From: Pontibacter rufus
Lineage (GTDB): Bacteria; Bacteroidota; Bacteroidia; Cytophagales; Hymenobacteraceae
Direction: 5' to 3'
Assembly: GCF_015694705.1 (NCBI RefSeq)
Contig: NZ_JADQDR010000001.1
Coordinates: 744,001 to 808,000 of the forward strand
Length of the DNA stretch: 64,000 bases
Part shown: one piece after another, positions 53,547-62,147 of the stretch
How positions within the stretch are numbered: position 1 is the stretch's first letter
Layout: every line of letters begins with the position of its first letter
Made by a program: the position numbers and the translations under genes
The notes under the pieces: generated by a model
The model's input: the letters and a program-made list of their open reading frames with translations, nothing else
Told to the model about the DNA's origin: nothing
Database searches by the model: none

Positions 53547-55172
53547 TCAGTCCAGGTAGTAGCGCAGTATCCAGCCGGCAGCATCAAACTTTTTGGCAGG
53601 CAGTTCATCATCAATTACAACAGACGTATAAGCTCCGACACGGAAGGTATTACTGTATCTGGAATCGGTTATGCGGATGCGCTTGCCCAGCTTACTGCCA
53701 TTTTCCTGCACCCGGTAGATGTCCTCGCCGGCGCCTCCCCAAATGTTGATGCCGATTGCAGATGTGAGCCGGCCTTTAACTATAAATTCATCATCTCCCC
53801 CTAAACCGTACAGGTTCAGCTCATCTGTTTCCGTTTTGCTGAAGGTTCGGTCCAGCAACAGCAACGCATCATTACCGTCGTTCTCAATCCTGTATTCAAG
53901 TACGTGCACCTGTTCCGGCGAAAGTACTTCTATCTGAAAACGTTCATGTTCGTCTGAGCCTGTAATGTTTATCTGCGGGGCCAGCATGCTGTAATATGTG
54001 AGTGCTATTTGCACCAACTGGTCGCGGCGCGACTTAAGCTTAGCAATCATAGGGGCGGCGGAGAGTTCGTAAACAGTGTCAGGCATAGCCTTAAAAGCAT
54101 TTTCGATGACAGCATCCGTTAGCTGATTTTTTACGCTGTCGGCTATTTCTATCCAGTCCTGCCGGCTTAGGGCTGCCAGTATCAGTTCGTCGAGGTTGCG
54201 GCCGCTGCTGTTAAGCCCCTCCAGGTTTTCGCGGGTAATTTTGCGCTGGAATGTCTGGTATTGCGGTTTGAAACCAAGCTGCAAAAAGAGCCACGGAACA
54301 GGCCCGTCTTTGATCTTATAGAAAGCATTGTCGCGGTCGCGCGGAATAGCACGGTACGTATAGCCTTTATCCTGATTTCTGAACTCTGCCCAGCGCCAGT
54401 TGTCTTCATGGCGGCTCCAGTCCCCCAAAAGCATATCCAGGAGGCGGGCACGCAGGTAAAAACGGGCATCGAAGCGGGAGTCGTTGTCGGCGAGGCGTTC
54501 TTCCAGCGCCGAACGGGTGCTTTTTACATCCGGTGCATTTCCCATCTGCGGATTATCTGTCTGGTTACCCGTAGGGCGGCGCTCCAGCAAGGCCATGGTA
54601 CCACCTATGGCTGCCATATACTTGCCCAGACGTGGATCATGTGGCACATACACCAGTTCCGGCTTGGTATGGTATACGCCAACCGCCGCTGCCATTGCCG
54701 GTATCACAAAAGCTCCATACGGATGTGTGGCCGTGTTGGCATCCCGGATAATGTTGGCGATATAGCTGTTCTGCCATTTTTCAGGCAAGATGCTGGCAGG
54801 TTCTTTATCAATGGAGCGCAGGACGTATTCTGTACCTGCAGGATTCTCCAGCCGCAGGCTGATGGTCTGGCGGCTGCCACCCAGTTCCAGGGGTGTGAGG
54901 CCTCCTCTGGCAGTGCCTATATCCAGTACTTTTACCTGTACCGGCGTAATCCAGGCAGGACGGTAGTGTTTGCCGTAGAAGAAAGTGTGCAGCGGGCTGC
55001 GGTCGTAATGAGCGCCTGCAGCAATCGTAATGGTACTGTCTGTGTAATCAGGTGAGGTGGCAATTGTAGGCGGGGCCGGCACCTGTTGTACAGAATGCCT
55101 GAAGCGCTCGCTGCAGCCCGACAGCATACCTGCAAGGAACAGTATAAGTATAAAGCTGCTTCTGATGTTCAT
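53547..55172 (-). CDS. Atypical-kinase-like lipoprotein, paralogue A
   Basis: The 541-residue lipoprotein has a signal MNIRSSFILILFLAGMLSGC (Cys20). Segments typical of kinase-fold cores follow: YVLRSIDKEP with a candidate nucleotide Lys (Lys123), MLLGDWSRHEDNWRWAEF (250-264) in place of a catalytic loop, and AIPRDRDNAFYKIKDG (275-290) like a metal-binding DN-x-F loop. The pattern recalls FAM20/HipA/CotH-type kinases by motif spacing only. The C-terminal part (LYGLGGDDEFIVKGRL, INIWGGAGEDIYRV) is beta-rich with GGxGxD turns. I recall the same core in larger Bacteroidota outer-membrane proteins, but the function is not established. The frame extends 19 codons upstream (55229), excluded by the signal peptide. 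Confidence 0.8.
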   Translation of the reverse strand: MNIRSSFILILFLAGMLSGCSERFRHSVQQVPAPPTIATSPDYTDSTITIAAGAHYDRSPLHTFFYGKHYRPAWITPVQVKVLDIGTARGGLTPLELGGSRQTISLRLENPAGTEYVLRSIDKEPASILPEKWQNSYIANIIRDANTATHPYGAFVIPAMAAAVGVYHTKPELVYVPHDPRLGKYMAAIGGTMALLERRPTGNQTDNPQMGNAPDVKSTRSALEERLADNDSRFDARFYLRARLLDMLLGDWSRHEDNWRWAEFRNQDKGYTYRAIPRDRDNAFYKIKDGPVPWLFLQLGFKPQYQTFQRKITRENLEGLNSSGRNLDELILAALSRQDWIEIADSVKNQLTDAVIENAFKAMPDTVYELSAAPMIAKLKSRRDQLVQIALTYYSMLAPQINITGSDEHERFQIEVLSPEQVHVLEYRIENDGNDALLLLDRTFSKTETDELNLYGLGGDDEFIVKGRLTSAIGINIWGGAGEDIYRVQENGSKLGKRIRITDSRYSNTFRVGAYTSVVIDDELPAKKFDAAGWILRYYLD

Positions 55173-55282
55173 AATGTTACAGCTTAATTTGTTTCGGAAC
55201 CTGCTTACTAAGTGGGCAAAATAAGCCATATGTTTTTCAGGTATAAATTGCTGACTTCCAAGTACCGCTATATAAAATACTC

Positions 55283-55327
55283 TTGTGTTTATTGTCCTGA
55301 TACCTGTGTTCTTTTACTTGCTTTCAC
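55283..55327. repeat. Degenerate 7-bp array, TTGTGTC family, copy 3
   Basis: Six heptads (TTGTGTT, TATTGTC, CTGATAC, CTGTGTT and so on) align unit by unit with 46070-46111 and end directly at the stop codon of paralogue B (55328). Confidence 0.65.
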
Positions 55328-56929
55328 TTAAAAGCCTTCCCGGTCAAAGGCATTCACGCGTATGTCGTTGCTACGCTTGTCTTTGGTAGTGGGGCCGGCC
55401 TCCAACTCGGTACCGCCTTTCGTGTCGTATACCCAAGTTTTTTTGCCCCAGCCTCTTACATCCGACGCATCTTTTATTTCGTCCTCGCCCCGGCCGCCTA
55501 CAATTTTTATTTTGATGCCTTTGTCTACTTTTCCGTTTATCTCAAATTCATCGTCACCGGCCAGGCCGTACAGGGAGAGAAGGCTGGTTTCGGAGCGGTG
55601 GAAAATACGATGGTAGGCAATGGTATCATCAGATTTCCGGTACACGGTTACTTCTGTGTCGTCGTTGTTCAGGCGCTCCACTACGAAGCGTTCTTCCTGA
55701 TCGGTGCCAACCACCAGCGGTTCTTCTGCCAGAATCTCATAAAATTCGTCAGCAGCTTTGGGTAGCTGATCGCGGCGGTTCTTCAGCTTGTCAATAATCT
55801 CCGGGCCTATCAGCTCGAATACTGTGTCAGGAAAGTGGTGTACGGCCTGCGTTATCAGTGTGTCGGTAAGGCTGCTTTGCAGTACCTGCGCCAGCGAATC
55901 GAACTGCTGCCGCGTCAGTTCCGACAAAGCGCGCCGATCAATAAACTCAGCGTTTATGGTGAGTGCCTTTACGTCGGTAAAATCATCCCGGAAGGACTCG
56001 AATTTACGAATACCCCAATTGCGGCTGAAAAGCCAGGGCACCAGCCCATCCTGAAACCGGAAGAAGGCATTGTCCCGATCTTTGGGTATGGGGCGGTAAG
56101 TGGTTTCGCCGTCTTTCTTATACTGTGCCCATTCCCACTGCCCCTCATGCCGGTCCCAGTCGCCGATGAGCATATCGAACAGGCGGGCTTTGGCGAAAGC
56201 CCGCTGGTCAATATGCACATCATCGCTGTCAAAGCGGTCGTGCAGTACGGTTCCCGAGCCATCAATATCCCTGGCATTTCCCAGGTCGGGCGTTATGTCC
56301 TTTTCGCTGTCATACTTGTTTTCCAGCAGAAACAGCCTGTCGCTGAACTGCGCTTCATACTTGCCAAAATCGCTGTCGTGGGGCCGCACATAAACCAGTT
56401 CGGGCATGGTGTGCGGAATACCTGCTGCTGCAGCCAGCGGAGCTACTACTAAAGCGCCATAAGGGTTACCGGCTGAGGTCTGGTCGCGCAATATATTCAG
56501 CGCAAAAGTTCTGCGCAGGAACGGAGGGAGCACCGCAGAAGGATCTTTGTCGAGCGTGCGCAGGGCATATTGCCGGCCCTTTTCGTCTGTTAATGTCATG
56601 CTGGTGGTCTGAAAGCCTCCGCCCAGTTTTTCGAATTTCAAACCGCCCTTGGTCGTGTCCATGTCAAATACCGCCACTTCAACGGGAGCATTCCAGACGG
56701 GGCGGTAGTGTTCTCCCCAAAACAGGTTATGGAAACTGCTCCGATCATAATGTTTGCCCGCCTGCACCACCACACTATCTATGCCGGCAGGATTTGCCTC
56801 CAGTTTCTGCCGCACAGCCGGATCCGAAACCGGAGTTGCGGCAAAAAAATCTTTCCGGGCACACCCTGAGGAGATGGCGAAAAGCAGGATGACAAGCACA
56901 GGTGTTAATGGCAGGTAAGGTATTTTCAT
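55328..56929 (-). CDS. Atypical-kinase-like lipoprotein, paralogue B
   Basis: The 533-residue lipoprotein has a signal MKIPYLPLTPVLVILLFAISSGC (Cys23). It aligns over its length with paralogue A: HYDRSSFHNLFWGEHYRPVW, YALRTLDKDP (Lys128), NPYGALVVAPLAAAAGIPHTMPELVYV, MLIGDWDRHEGQWEWAQY (253-270), PIPKDRDNAFFRFQDG (280-295) and LYGLAGDDEFEINGKV. The conserved Lys, GDWxRHE and DRDNAF are consistent with a phosphotransfer-type active site, a hypothesis. A Met five codons earlier (56944) is an equally possible start. It lies ~150 bases upstream of paralogue A on the same strand. Confidence 0.8.
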   Translation of the reverse strand: MKIPYLPLTPVLVILLFAISSGCARKDFFAATPVSDPAVRQKLEANPAGIDSVVVQAGKHYDRSSFHNLFWGEHYRPVWNAPVEVAVFDMDTTKGGLKFEKLGGGFQTTSMTLTDEKGRQYALRTLDKDPSAVLPPFLRRTFALNILRDQTSAGNPYGALVVAPLAAAAGIPHTMPELVYVRPHDSDFGKYEAQFSDRLFLLENKYDSEKDITPDLGNARDIDGSGTVLHDRFDSDDVHIDQRAFAKARLFDMLIGDWDRHEGQWEWAQYKKDGETTYRPIPKDRDNAFFRFQDGLVPWLFSRNWGIRKFESFRDDFTDVKALTINAEFIDRRALSELTRQQFDSLAQVLQSSLTDTLITQAVHHFPDTVFELIGPEIIDKLKNRRDQLPKAADEFYEILAEEPLVVGTDQEERFVVERLNNDDTEVTVYRKSDDTIAYHRIFHRSETSLLSLYGLAGDDEFEINGKVDKGIKIKIVGGRGEDEIKDASDVRGWGKKTWVYDTKGGTELEAGPTTKDKRSNDIRVNAFDREGF

Positions 56930-56944
56930 AGACAGTGGATTCAT

Positions 56945-57422
56945 TAAATATATTTCCTATATAACGTAACGCAGTTATAATGTTTCTATAGAAACAACGA
57001 TTTATATTCTGGCTGGATAATGGCGTTAAGGCGGAGGTTTTGTATACGTTGGCAAAGTTTGCAGCTGTACAACTACTTTGCTGACCCAGGGTATTCTTCC
57101 GCTGCTGAAATTCTCCTGCTATATATTGCACAAATGCGTGCCGTAACCCAAGTATTGCCTGATAGGAGTATTGGGCTGGCTTGATAGTCAAGTTGCAGGG
57201 TGATTTCCTGTAAGTATCTGTGCAGAATGAAGCTTAACTTATTTTGTCCTCCTGCAAGTATAAATGCCTCACTTGTTACGGGGTATCTTGTCAGCGGGCT
57301 TTATATCCGCTTCATAAGCCTTACTGACGCCTGTAGGCAAGATTCCTTCAGAATGACAGCATCTGCTTATACTTTAAACCGCTTTTGTACAGCTACTTAT
57401 TTGAAAAAGCCGCGAACTATTT
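56945..57422. other. 478-bp intergenic region
   Basis: No gene. AAGTATA/TATACTT words occur at about 57255 and 57367. Around 57330-57355 the text reads AAGATTCCTTCAGAATGACA, resembling a Bacteroidota intergenic word (TGTCATTCTGAAGGAATCTT in reverse) that I recall but cannot verify. Confidence 0.4.
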
Positions 57423-58511
57423 TCAGGCTGATACTTTTCTGGCTTTGGTAGTAAGCTGCGCCGCTTGTTTATACTTCCAGAGCAGAAAGCCGGAGATGGA
57501 AAGGATACCGGGCATCAACCCAAAAAAGCTGTACAGGAACTTAACGAAATAACCGGCATAGTCGCCAAAGTGGAGGGCCTGCAGCACCAGCGGTAAGCGG
57601 CTAAGCAGGGGCTGCTCCCGTAAAAAGCTGGTTTTCTCTACCGCTCCGGTTTTATAGTTCACGGCCACGCTGCTGTAGATAGCGCCATAGTAAACAGGGT
57701 CGGAGCGGAAGCGGCCTTTCAGTTGCAGCTGCCCGGCGGCATTTACCGGAAAACGCAGGTACGTCACCTCAAAGCCCGGGTACTGCCGGCGCACTTGTTG
57801 CAAAGCAGCATCTACAGAAGCAGTGATGGGCGGAACCGTTATCGTTTTGGGGCTGCCTTTCAGGGCGCTCTCCAGCACGGTATAGGCCAGCACCAGCCCG
57901 GAGGTACTCATCAGCAGGTTAAAGAGCAGCGCCCACACGCCTACCGTGCGGTGCAGGCCCGAGAACAGGCCCCGTCGGCTTTTAAAAGAAAACTTCTGCC
58001 GGAACAGCAGCACTTGCCAAATGGAGCGGCGGTAAAGCATAAAACCCGTAACGGTAAGTATAAAAAGCGACAGCCCCACAAGCAGCACCACGAATTTACC
58101 GGGCAGGCCTGCCAGGTAGGTATAATGTATATCCAGGAGCAGCTGCGTGAGGCGGTGGTGCGCCTGATTTATGGTGGCCAGTTCGGCCCCGGTTTCAGGA
58201 TGCACAAAAATCCATTTCTTGTGCAGGCCCTGCCGCAGCTCGTAGCGCAGCGCCTGGTCAGCCGACTCCGGCAGGCTGGGCACCCGGATGTCCCAGCCGG
58301 GGTTTTGCTGCCGGATGCGCGCCACCGAGGCATCTATACGCAGGTGTTGGGCCGGCTCGGCAAGTGTGGCTTTGTCGGCAAAAAGGGCGGCATCTATGTC
58401 ATCATCAAAAACAAGCACCACGCCGCTGAGGCTGCTGACTAGGATAAGGATTCCGGCCACCAGCCCCAGCCAGTGGTGCAGGGCAAAGGTATATTTTGTT
58501 CGTTTCCGCAT
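57423..58511 (-). CDS. PepSY-associated TM protein (iron-regulated membrane protein)
   Basis: The 362-residue inner-membrane protein has four membrane segments: ALHHWLGLVAGILILVSSLSGVVLVF, LPGKFVVLLVGLSLFILTVTGFMLY, LHRTVGVWALLFNLLMSTSGLVLAY and FVKFLYSFFGLMPGILSISGFLLW, with two periplasmic PepSY regions between. His residues in the helices (HHW, HRLTQLLLDIHYTYL, LHRTVG) could hold haem, as in siderophore reductases. Its start overlaps the stop of the TonB receptor gene by one base (TAATG), so it likely reduces or processes the ligand that receptor brings in. Confidence 0.9.
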   Translation of the reverse strand: MRKRTKYTFALHHWLGLVAGILILVSSLSGVVLVFDDDIDAALFADKATLAEPAQHLRIDASVARIRQQNPGWDIRVPSLPESADQALRYELRQGLHKKWIFVHPETGAELATINQAHHRLTQLLLDIHYTYLAGLPGKFVVLLVGLSLFILTVTGFMLYRRSIWQVLLFRQKFSFKSRRGLFSGLHRTVGVWALLFNLLMSTSGLVLAYTVLESALKGSPKTITVPPITASVDAALQQVRRQYPGFEVTYLRFPVNAAGQLQLKGRFRSDPVYYGAIYSSVAVNYKTGAVEKTSFLREQPLLSRLPLVLQALHFGDYAGYFVKFLYSFFGLMPGILSISGFLLWKYKQAAQLTTKARKVSA

Positions 58512-60850
58512 TACCAGTTATAAGAAGCCCCCACCTGGAAGCGTGCACCGTTGGCGCGGGTAAAGTAATCGTTGCGGCCATACCAGTAGGCCTGCGGCAG
58601 GTAGTAGGCCTGGTCCAGCAGGTTCTCCACGCCCAGGTTTATACTTAGTTTTTCGGTGGCCTGGTAAGCGGCAGCCAGGTTAAAAATACTGAAAGCCTCC
58701 ACCGGACCTTCGCCGGAACTATAGGCTCCTTTGGCGTTGCGCTCAAAATGGTCGCGGGCACCGGAGTACAGCCACTGCAGGTTCAGGTTCAGTTTTTCGG
58801 TGGGTTTTACGTTTAGGTACGAGGTTATTTTCAGCGGTGGAATGCGGGTACCGTTCAGGTAAGTATCTGCATCATCGTTAAAATCATCGTTGTCGTTTAC
58901 GTCTGCTTTGCCTTCGCTGTAAGCGGCACTTGCGCCGAGGGTCAGTTTATCGGAGGCAAAGAAATCGGCCACGACTTCAAAGCCTTCCACATATTCCGGA
59001 GCCCGCGCAATGGCGTATACCCCGTCTTCGTTGGCTTTCAGGTTAGCGCCAAGCTTGGAGGTGCTGATAAAGTAGGCACCGCTAAAATTAAATTTGCCGA
59101 TGCTGCTGTTAAAGCCTGCCTCATAGTTGTTCACAATCACGGGGTCCAGGTCCATCTGCGCAATGTAGTTTTCGGTAGCGCCGCGCACATACCGGCCAAC
59201 ATCAATCATCGAAAACCCCTGCGAATAGCTCACAAATGGCTTAAACTGCCGGATGCCGGCATAGCGGAAGCCTACGTTAAAAGTGTTGGCATCAAACTTC
59301 AGGGTGCCGCCGCGCACGTACTCGCCGCCTGCGCCGGAGGCCAGCACCAGCTGTTGAAAATCAGGAATGTCGATCCGCACATTGTCGTAGCGGTAACCTG
59401 CTTTAAAGATGAAATCCTGGTAGAGGTTAAGCTGCAACTGCGCGTAGGGTGCCAGGTTTTGCAGGTCCATTTCGGGTACCCAGGTGCGCCCGTCAACCAG
59501 CGGCTGCGAGGTAACGTCGTTCAGGTAATCCACCCCGTACAAAATACTGAGTTTGGCTTTACCCAGGTCAACCGGCGTGTTCAGGCTCAGGCGCAGTCCT
59601 TTTTTGTTTGATTCGATGGTAGACTGGCCGCCGTTCTCGAAGTAAGACGTCCAGCCATACACGGTATAGAAATTCTGCAGGTAAGCACTCAGGTCCACAT
59701 CGGTGTGCAGAAACAGGTCTTTGCCGGTATAGCGCAGCTGGGCGTTGTGGTTGTAGCGCGTACCCTCGCTGATGCCCTGCTGCTCGCCTTTTACCCCAAT
59801 GCTGGGCTCCTCGGCATAGGTACCTTCCTGCAACACGTAATCCGACTGCTGGCGGCTGCTGAAGTAGTTGTACATGGCCTCTACCCGGTGGTGGGTGTTA
59901 ACATTGTAGCCTACTTTGGCGAAGCCGTTATACAGCCTGGTTTCGCCGAGGCCATACACCGGCGAGATCACCTGGCCTTCGCCATCTTTAAACACACCGT
60001 TTTTCTCGTAGGTGCCGGTGGCTACATAATCGAAGTGCTTTAGTTTGCCCGTAAACTGCTGCGAAACACGTCCGCCAAAGGTATCATCGGCGTGGAACAG
60101 CATGCCGGTGCCACTCACCGAGGTAGCAGCGCTAAACGGTTTGCTGGTGTCGGCTTTTTTGGTGATGTAATTGATGAGGCCGCCGTCGGCACCGTTGCCA
60201 TACACGGCGGTAGCGCCTTTTACCACTTCCACGCGCTCAATGGCGGCGGGGTCGATGGTGCGCACGTCGCGGCTGCCGGCGCGCAAAGGCGTAGACTGCG
60301 GAATGCCGTCTATCATCACCAGCACATTCCGGCCCCGGAGCGTCTGGCCCACGTTGCTGGTAGAGTTGCTGTTAAGGCCCAGCCCCGGCACCGCGTTAGC
60401 AAGGATGTTGGAGATGTTGGTACTGATCTGCGACTGGATCTGCAGCGTGCGGGAGTCCAGAACATATACCGAAGCCGGCGTTTCATCCAGGGTTTCCACG
60501 GTGCGGCTCGCCGACACAATTACTTCGCGCAGGGCCCTTTCGTTTGTCTGGATGGTCAGGTCCAGCGTCAGCGCCTGGCCTGCTGCCACCGTAAGTGGCT
60601 TTTTGATGGCATTGTAGCCGACGCCGCCCACGCGTAAGGTATAGGTGCCGGGCTGTACGTTTTCTATCCGGAAGTACCCTTGTTCGTTGGTATTGTCGCC
60701 AAGCGTAGCGCCTTCCAGGGCTACGGTAACCATTTCTACAGGCGCACCTTTTTCGTTTTTCACCGTCCCGTGTATCAGCCCGGCCTGGCTTTGCGCCTGC
60801 GCCGCGACCGTAAACCCAAAGAGGAAAAGGAGGAGTAAAGACTTTTGCAT
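58511..60850 (-). CDS. TonB-dependent outer-membrane receptor (siderophore/iron type)
   Basis: The 779-residue receptor has a signal peptide (LLLLFLFGFTVAAQAQ), a carboxypeptidase-regulatory-like domain (GLIHGTVKNEKGAPVEMVTVALEG through PLTV), a plug (LREVIVSASRTVETLDETPASVYVLDSRTLQIQSQ, RGRNVLVMIDGIPQ, RVEVVKGATAVYGNGADGGLINYITKK) and a 22-strand barrel ending NGARFQVGASYNW with the terminal aromatic. It takes up an iron chelate or similar ligand with TonB energy. It is the first gene of an operon with the PepSY protein and has a well-formed promoter with a dyad at the expected start site. Confidence 0.95.
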   Translation of the reverse strand: MQKSLLLLFLFGFTVAAQAQSQAGLIHGTVKNEKGAPVEMVTVALEGATLGDNTNEQGYFRIENVQPGTYTLRVGGVGYNAIKKPLTVAAGQALTLDLTIQTNERALREVIVSASRTVETLDETPASVYVLDSRTLQIQSQISTNISNILANAVPGLGLNSNSTSNVGQTLRGRNVLVMIDGIPQSTPLRAGSRDVRTIDPAAIERVEVVKGATAVYGNGADGGLINYITKKADTSKPFSAATSVSGTGMLFHADDTFGGRVSQQFTGKLKHFDYVATGTYEKNGVFKDGEGQVISPVYGLGETRLYNGFAKVGYNVNTHHRVEAMYNYFSSRQQSDYVLQEGTYAEEPSIGVKGEQQGISEGTRYNHNAQLRYTGKDLFLHTDVDLSAYLQNFYTVYGWTSYFENGGQSTIESNKKGLRLSLNTPVDLGKAKLSILYGVDYLNDVTSQPLVDGRTWVPEMDLQNLAPYAQLQLNLYQDFIFKAGYRYDNVRIDIPDFQQLVLASGAGGEYVRGGTLKFDANTFNVGFRYAGIRQFKPFVSYSQGFSMIDVGRYVRGATENYIAQMDLDPVIVNNYEAGFNSSIGKFNFSGAYFISTSKLGANLKANEDGVYAIARAPEYVEGFEVVADFFASDKLTLGASAAYSEGKADVNDNDDFNDDADTYLNGTRIPPLKITSYLNVKPTEKLNLNLQWLYSGARDHFERNAKGAYSSGEGPVEAFSIFNLAAAYQATEKLSINLGVENLLDQAYYLPQAYWYGRNDYFTRANGARFQVGASYNW

Positions 60851-60866
60851 GTTTTATTTTTATTTA

Positions 60867-60914
60867 GACTGATTCTATTCAGACAAAAGTAGTGGCTCCC
60901 CTTTAAACTGTCAA
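60867..60914 (-). promoter_or_regulatory. Promoter and dyad of the TonB-receptor operon
   Basis: On the minus strand, TTG (60912-60914), a 20-base spacer and TACTTTTG (60884-60891) match TTG-N17-20-TAnnTTTG. Just downstream, 60867-60884 is an 18-base imperfect dyad (GACTGA, 6-base centre, TCAGAC; one mismatch) covering the expected start site. This is a plausible repressor operator, perhaps iron-responsive. Confidence 0.6.
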
Positions 60915-60976
60915 GGCTTATTTAAAATTATTCTAAATTACTAAAGATGGAACTTAGTTACCACAGGTATAACACA

Positions 60977-61008
60977 GCAAAAGGGCCGGAATAATCCGGC
61001 CCTTTTGC
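60977..61008 (-). terminator. Terminator of the OmpA-family gene
   Basis: A 14-bp perfect stem GCAAAAGGGCCGGA (60977-60990 with 60995-61008), loop ATAA, lies 24 bases after the minus-strand stop at 61032. Confidence 0.9.
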
Positions 61009-61031
61009 TGCTTGATAACTTAAAAATAAAG

Positions 61032-62147
61032 TTACTGTCTTACAAACTCTGTTCGCCTGTTGTTTGGCTGTGCTTGGGAAGCGTTGCTGGTGTTTAGTGG
61101 TTTTGTCTCGCCCCAGCCTCTGGCCGACAGACGCTCCGGCGCAATGCCCAGGTTTACAAGTAAAGCTTTTGTGGCTTCTGCCCGCTTCTGGCTCAGGGTC
61201 ATGTTAAACCTGTTGTCGCCGTTGCTGTCGGTGTGGCTCTCGATACTGAATTTCAGATTGGGTTGTTCCTGCATCAGCTTTACAATTGCGTTCAGGGTAC
61301 CCATCGAGGCAGGAAGTACATTGGCATAGTTCGGGATAAACTTAATACCCTGGGTTACAACTTTACCCGATGTTGCGAGCTCATCATCCAGGTGGTTTCC
61401 GCCGCCGCTGGCTATAAATACCTGCTTCACCATTGTTTCGGCGTCAGTGCGGTTCTTTACCTGTATTTTCAGGCCGCTTGGTTTTCCTTTTACCTGCGGC
61501 ATGTCGAGGAGGCAATACTGGTCGAGGTATACTTGCAGGTGACCTTTGTTAAGCGCAATGGCTAGGTGCCGCCACTTTTCTTTTACACCGGCAGCTGCCA
61601 GCTCTGCCGATTCGGTGCCTTCTTTTTTGAAATGAACACTGTTGGCTTGTATCACCAGGGGCTCCGAAAAGTCGCCGTTCACTGCCTTTTCATTCTTGCC
61701 TGCGTCATCTGTCAGGTAAATCTCGTAGGCCACTTTCGGGTTATCAGTCGCAAAGAACAAGTCCATCTCTATGGTAGACGTTTCGGGGAGCCAGTTTTCG
61801 GTGGCCATCATGGGGCTGATGCTTGTACCATTGTCCACCAGTTCCAGCACGTTTTCGCTTCCGTAGGGGGCTACTTCTACCGTTCCGCCGGCCGAGTGCC
61901 AGTGCGCCGGAAACTCGCCTTTGTCTTCGCCAATCAGGTTGTCTTCAAACAGCACGCTATCGCCGGGCACAAAATCATACCTGGCCCACGATGCATAAGG
62001 TCCCGGGTTGAAGGGGTAAGCCGGCGGCGTAATCGTCGTGCCTGCGGTTACAGGCCAGCCGGCTGCTTTTATGCCGTTGCCGGAATGTGCCTGCGCCGGA
62101 AGCACGGCCGATAAGAGCAGGGCAAGATAAATATGGGGTGTATGCAT
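61032..62147 (-). CDS. OmpA-family protein with a LamG-like N-terminal region
   Basis: The 371-residue exported protein has a signal peptide (IYLALLLSAVLPAQA). The N-terminal ~230 residues are beta-rich (FVPGDSVLFEDNLIGEDKGEFPAHW, WLPETSTIEMDLFFATDNPKVAYEIYLTDD) and look like a concanavalin/LamG-type sugar-binding fold. A C-terminal OmpA/MotB peptidoglycan-binding domain follows (KLMQEQPNLKFSIESHTDSNGDNRFNMTLSQKRAEATKALLVNLGIAPERLSARGWGETKPL, ending NNRRTEFV). It would tether the outer membrane or a surface factor to the wall. Confidence 0.92.
   Translation of the reverse strand: MHTPHIYLALLLSAVLPAQAHSGNGIKAAGWPVTAGTTITPPAYPFNPGPYASWARYDFVPGDSVLFEDNLIGEDKGEFPAHWHSAGGTVEVAPYGSENVLELVDNGTSISPMMATENWLPETSTIEMDLFFATDNPKVAYEIYLTDDAGKNEKAVNGDFSEPLVIQANSVHFKKEGTESAELAAAGVKEKWRHLAIALNKGHLQVYLDQYCLLDMPQVKGKPSGLKIQVKNRTDAETMVKQVFIASGGGNHLDDELATSGKVVTQGIKFIPNYANVLPASMGTLNAIVKLMQEQPNLKFSIESHTDSNGDNRFNMTLSQKRAEATKALLVNLGIAPERLSARGWGETKPLNTSNASQAQPNNRRTEFVRQ

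Noticed and set aside
53719..56452. Several long plus-strand ORFs opposite the kinase-like lipoproteins
   Set aside because: Antisense shadows; the minus-strand frames carry signal peptides and paralogous alignment to each other.
60867..60884. Canonical Fur box at the TonB receptor promoter
   Set aside because: The dyad does not match the GATAATGATAATCATTATC pattern; kept only as an unnamed operator candidate.
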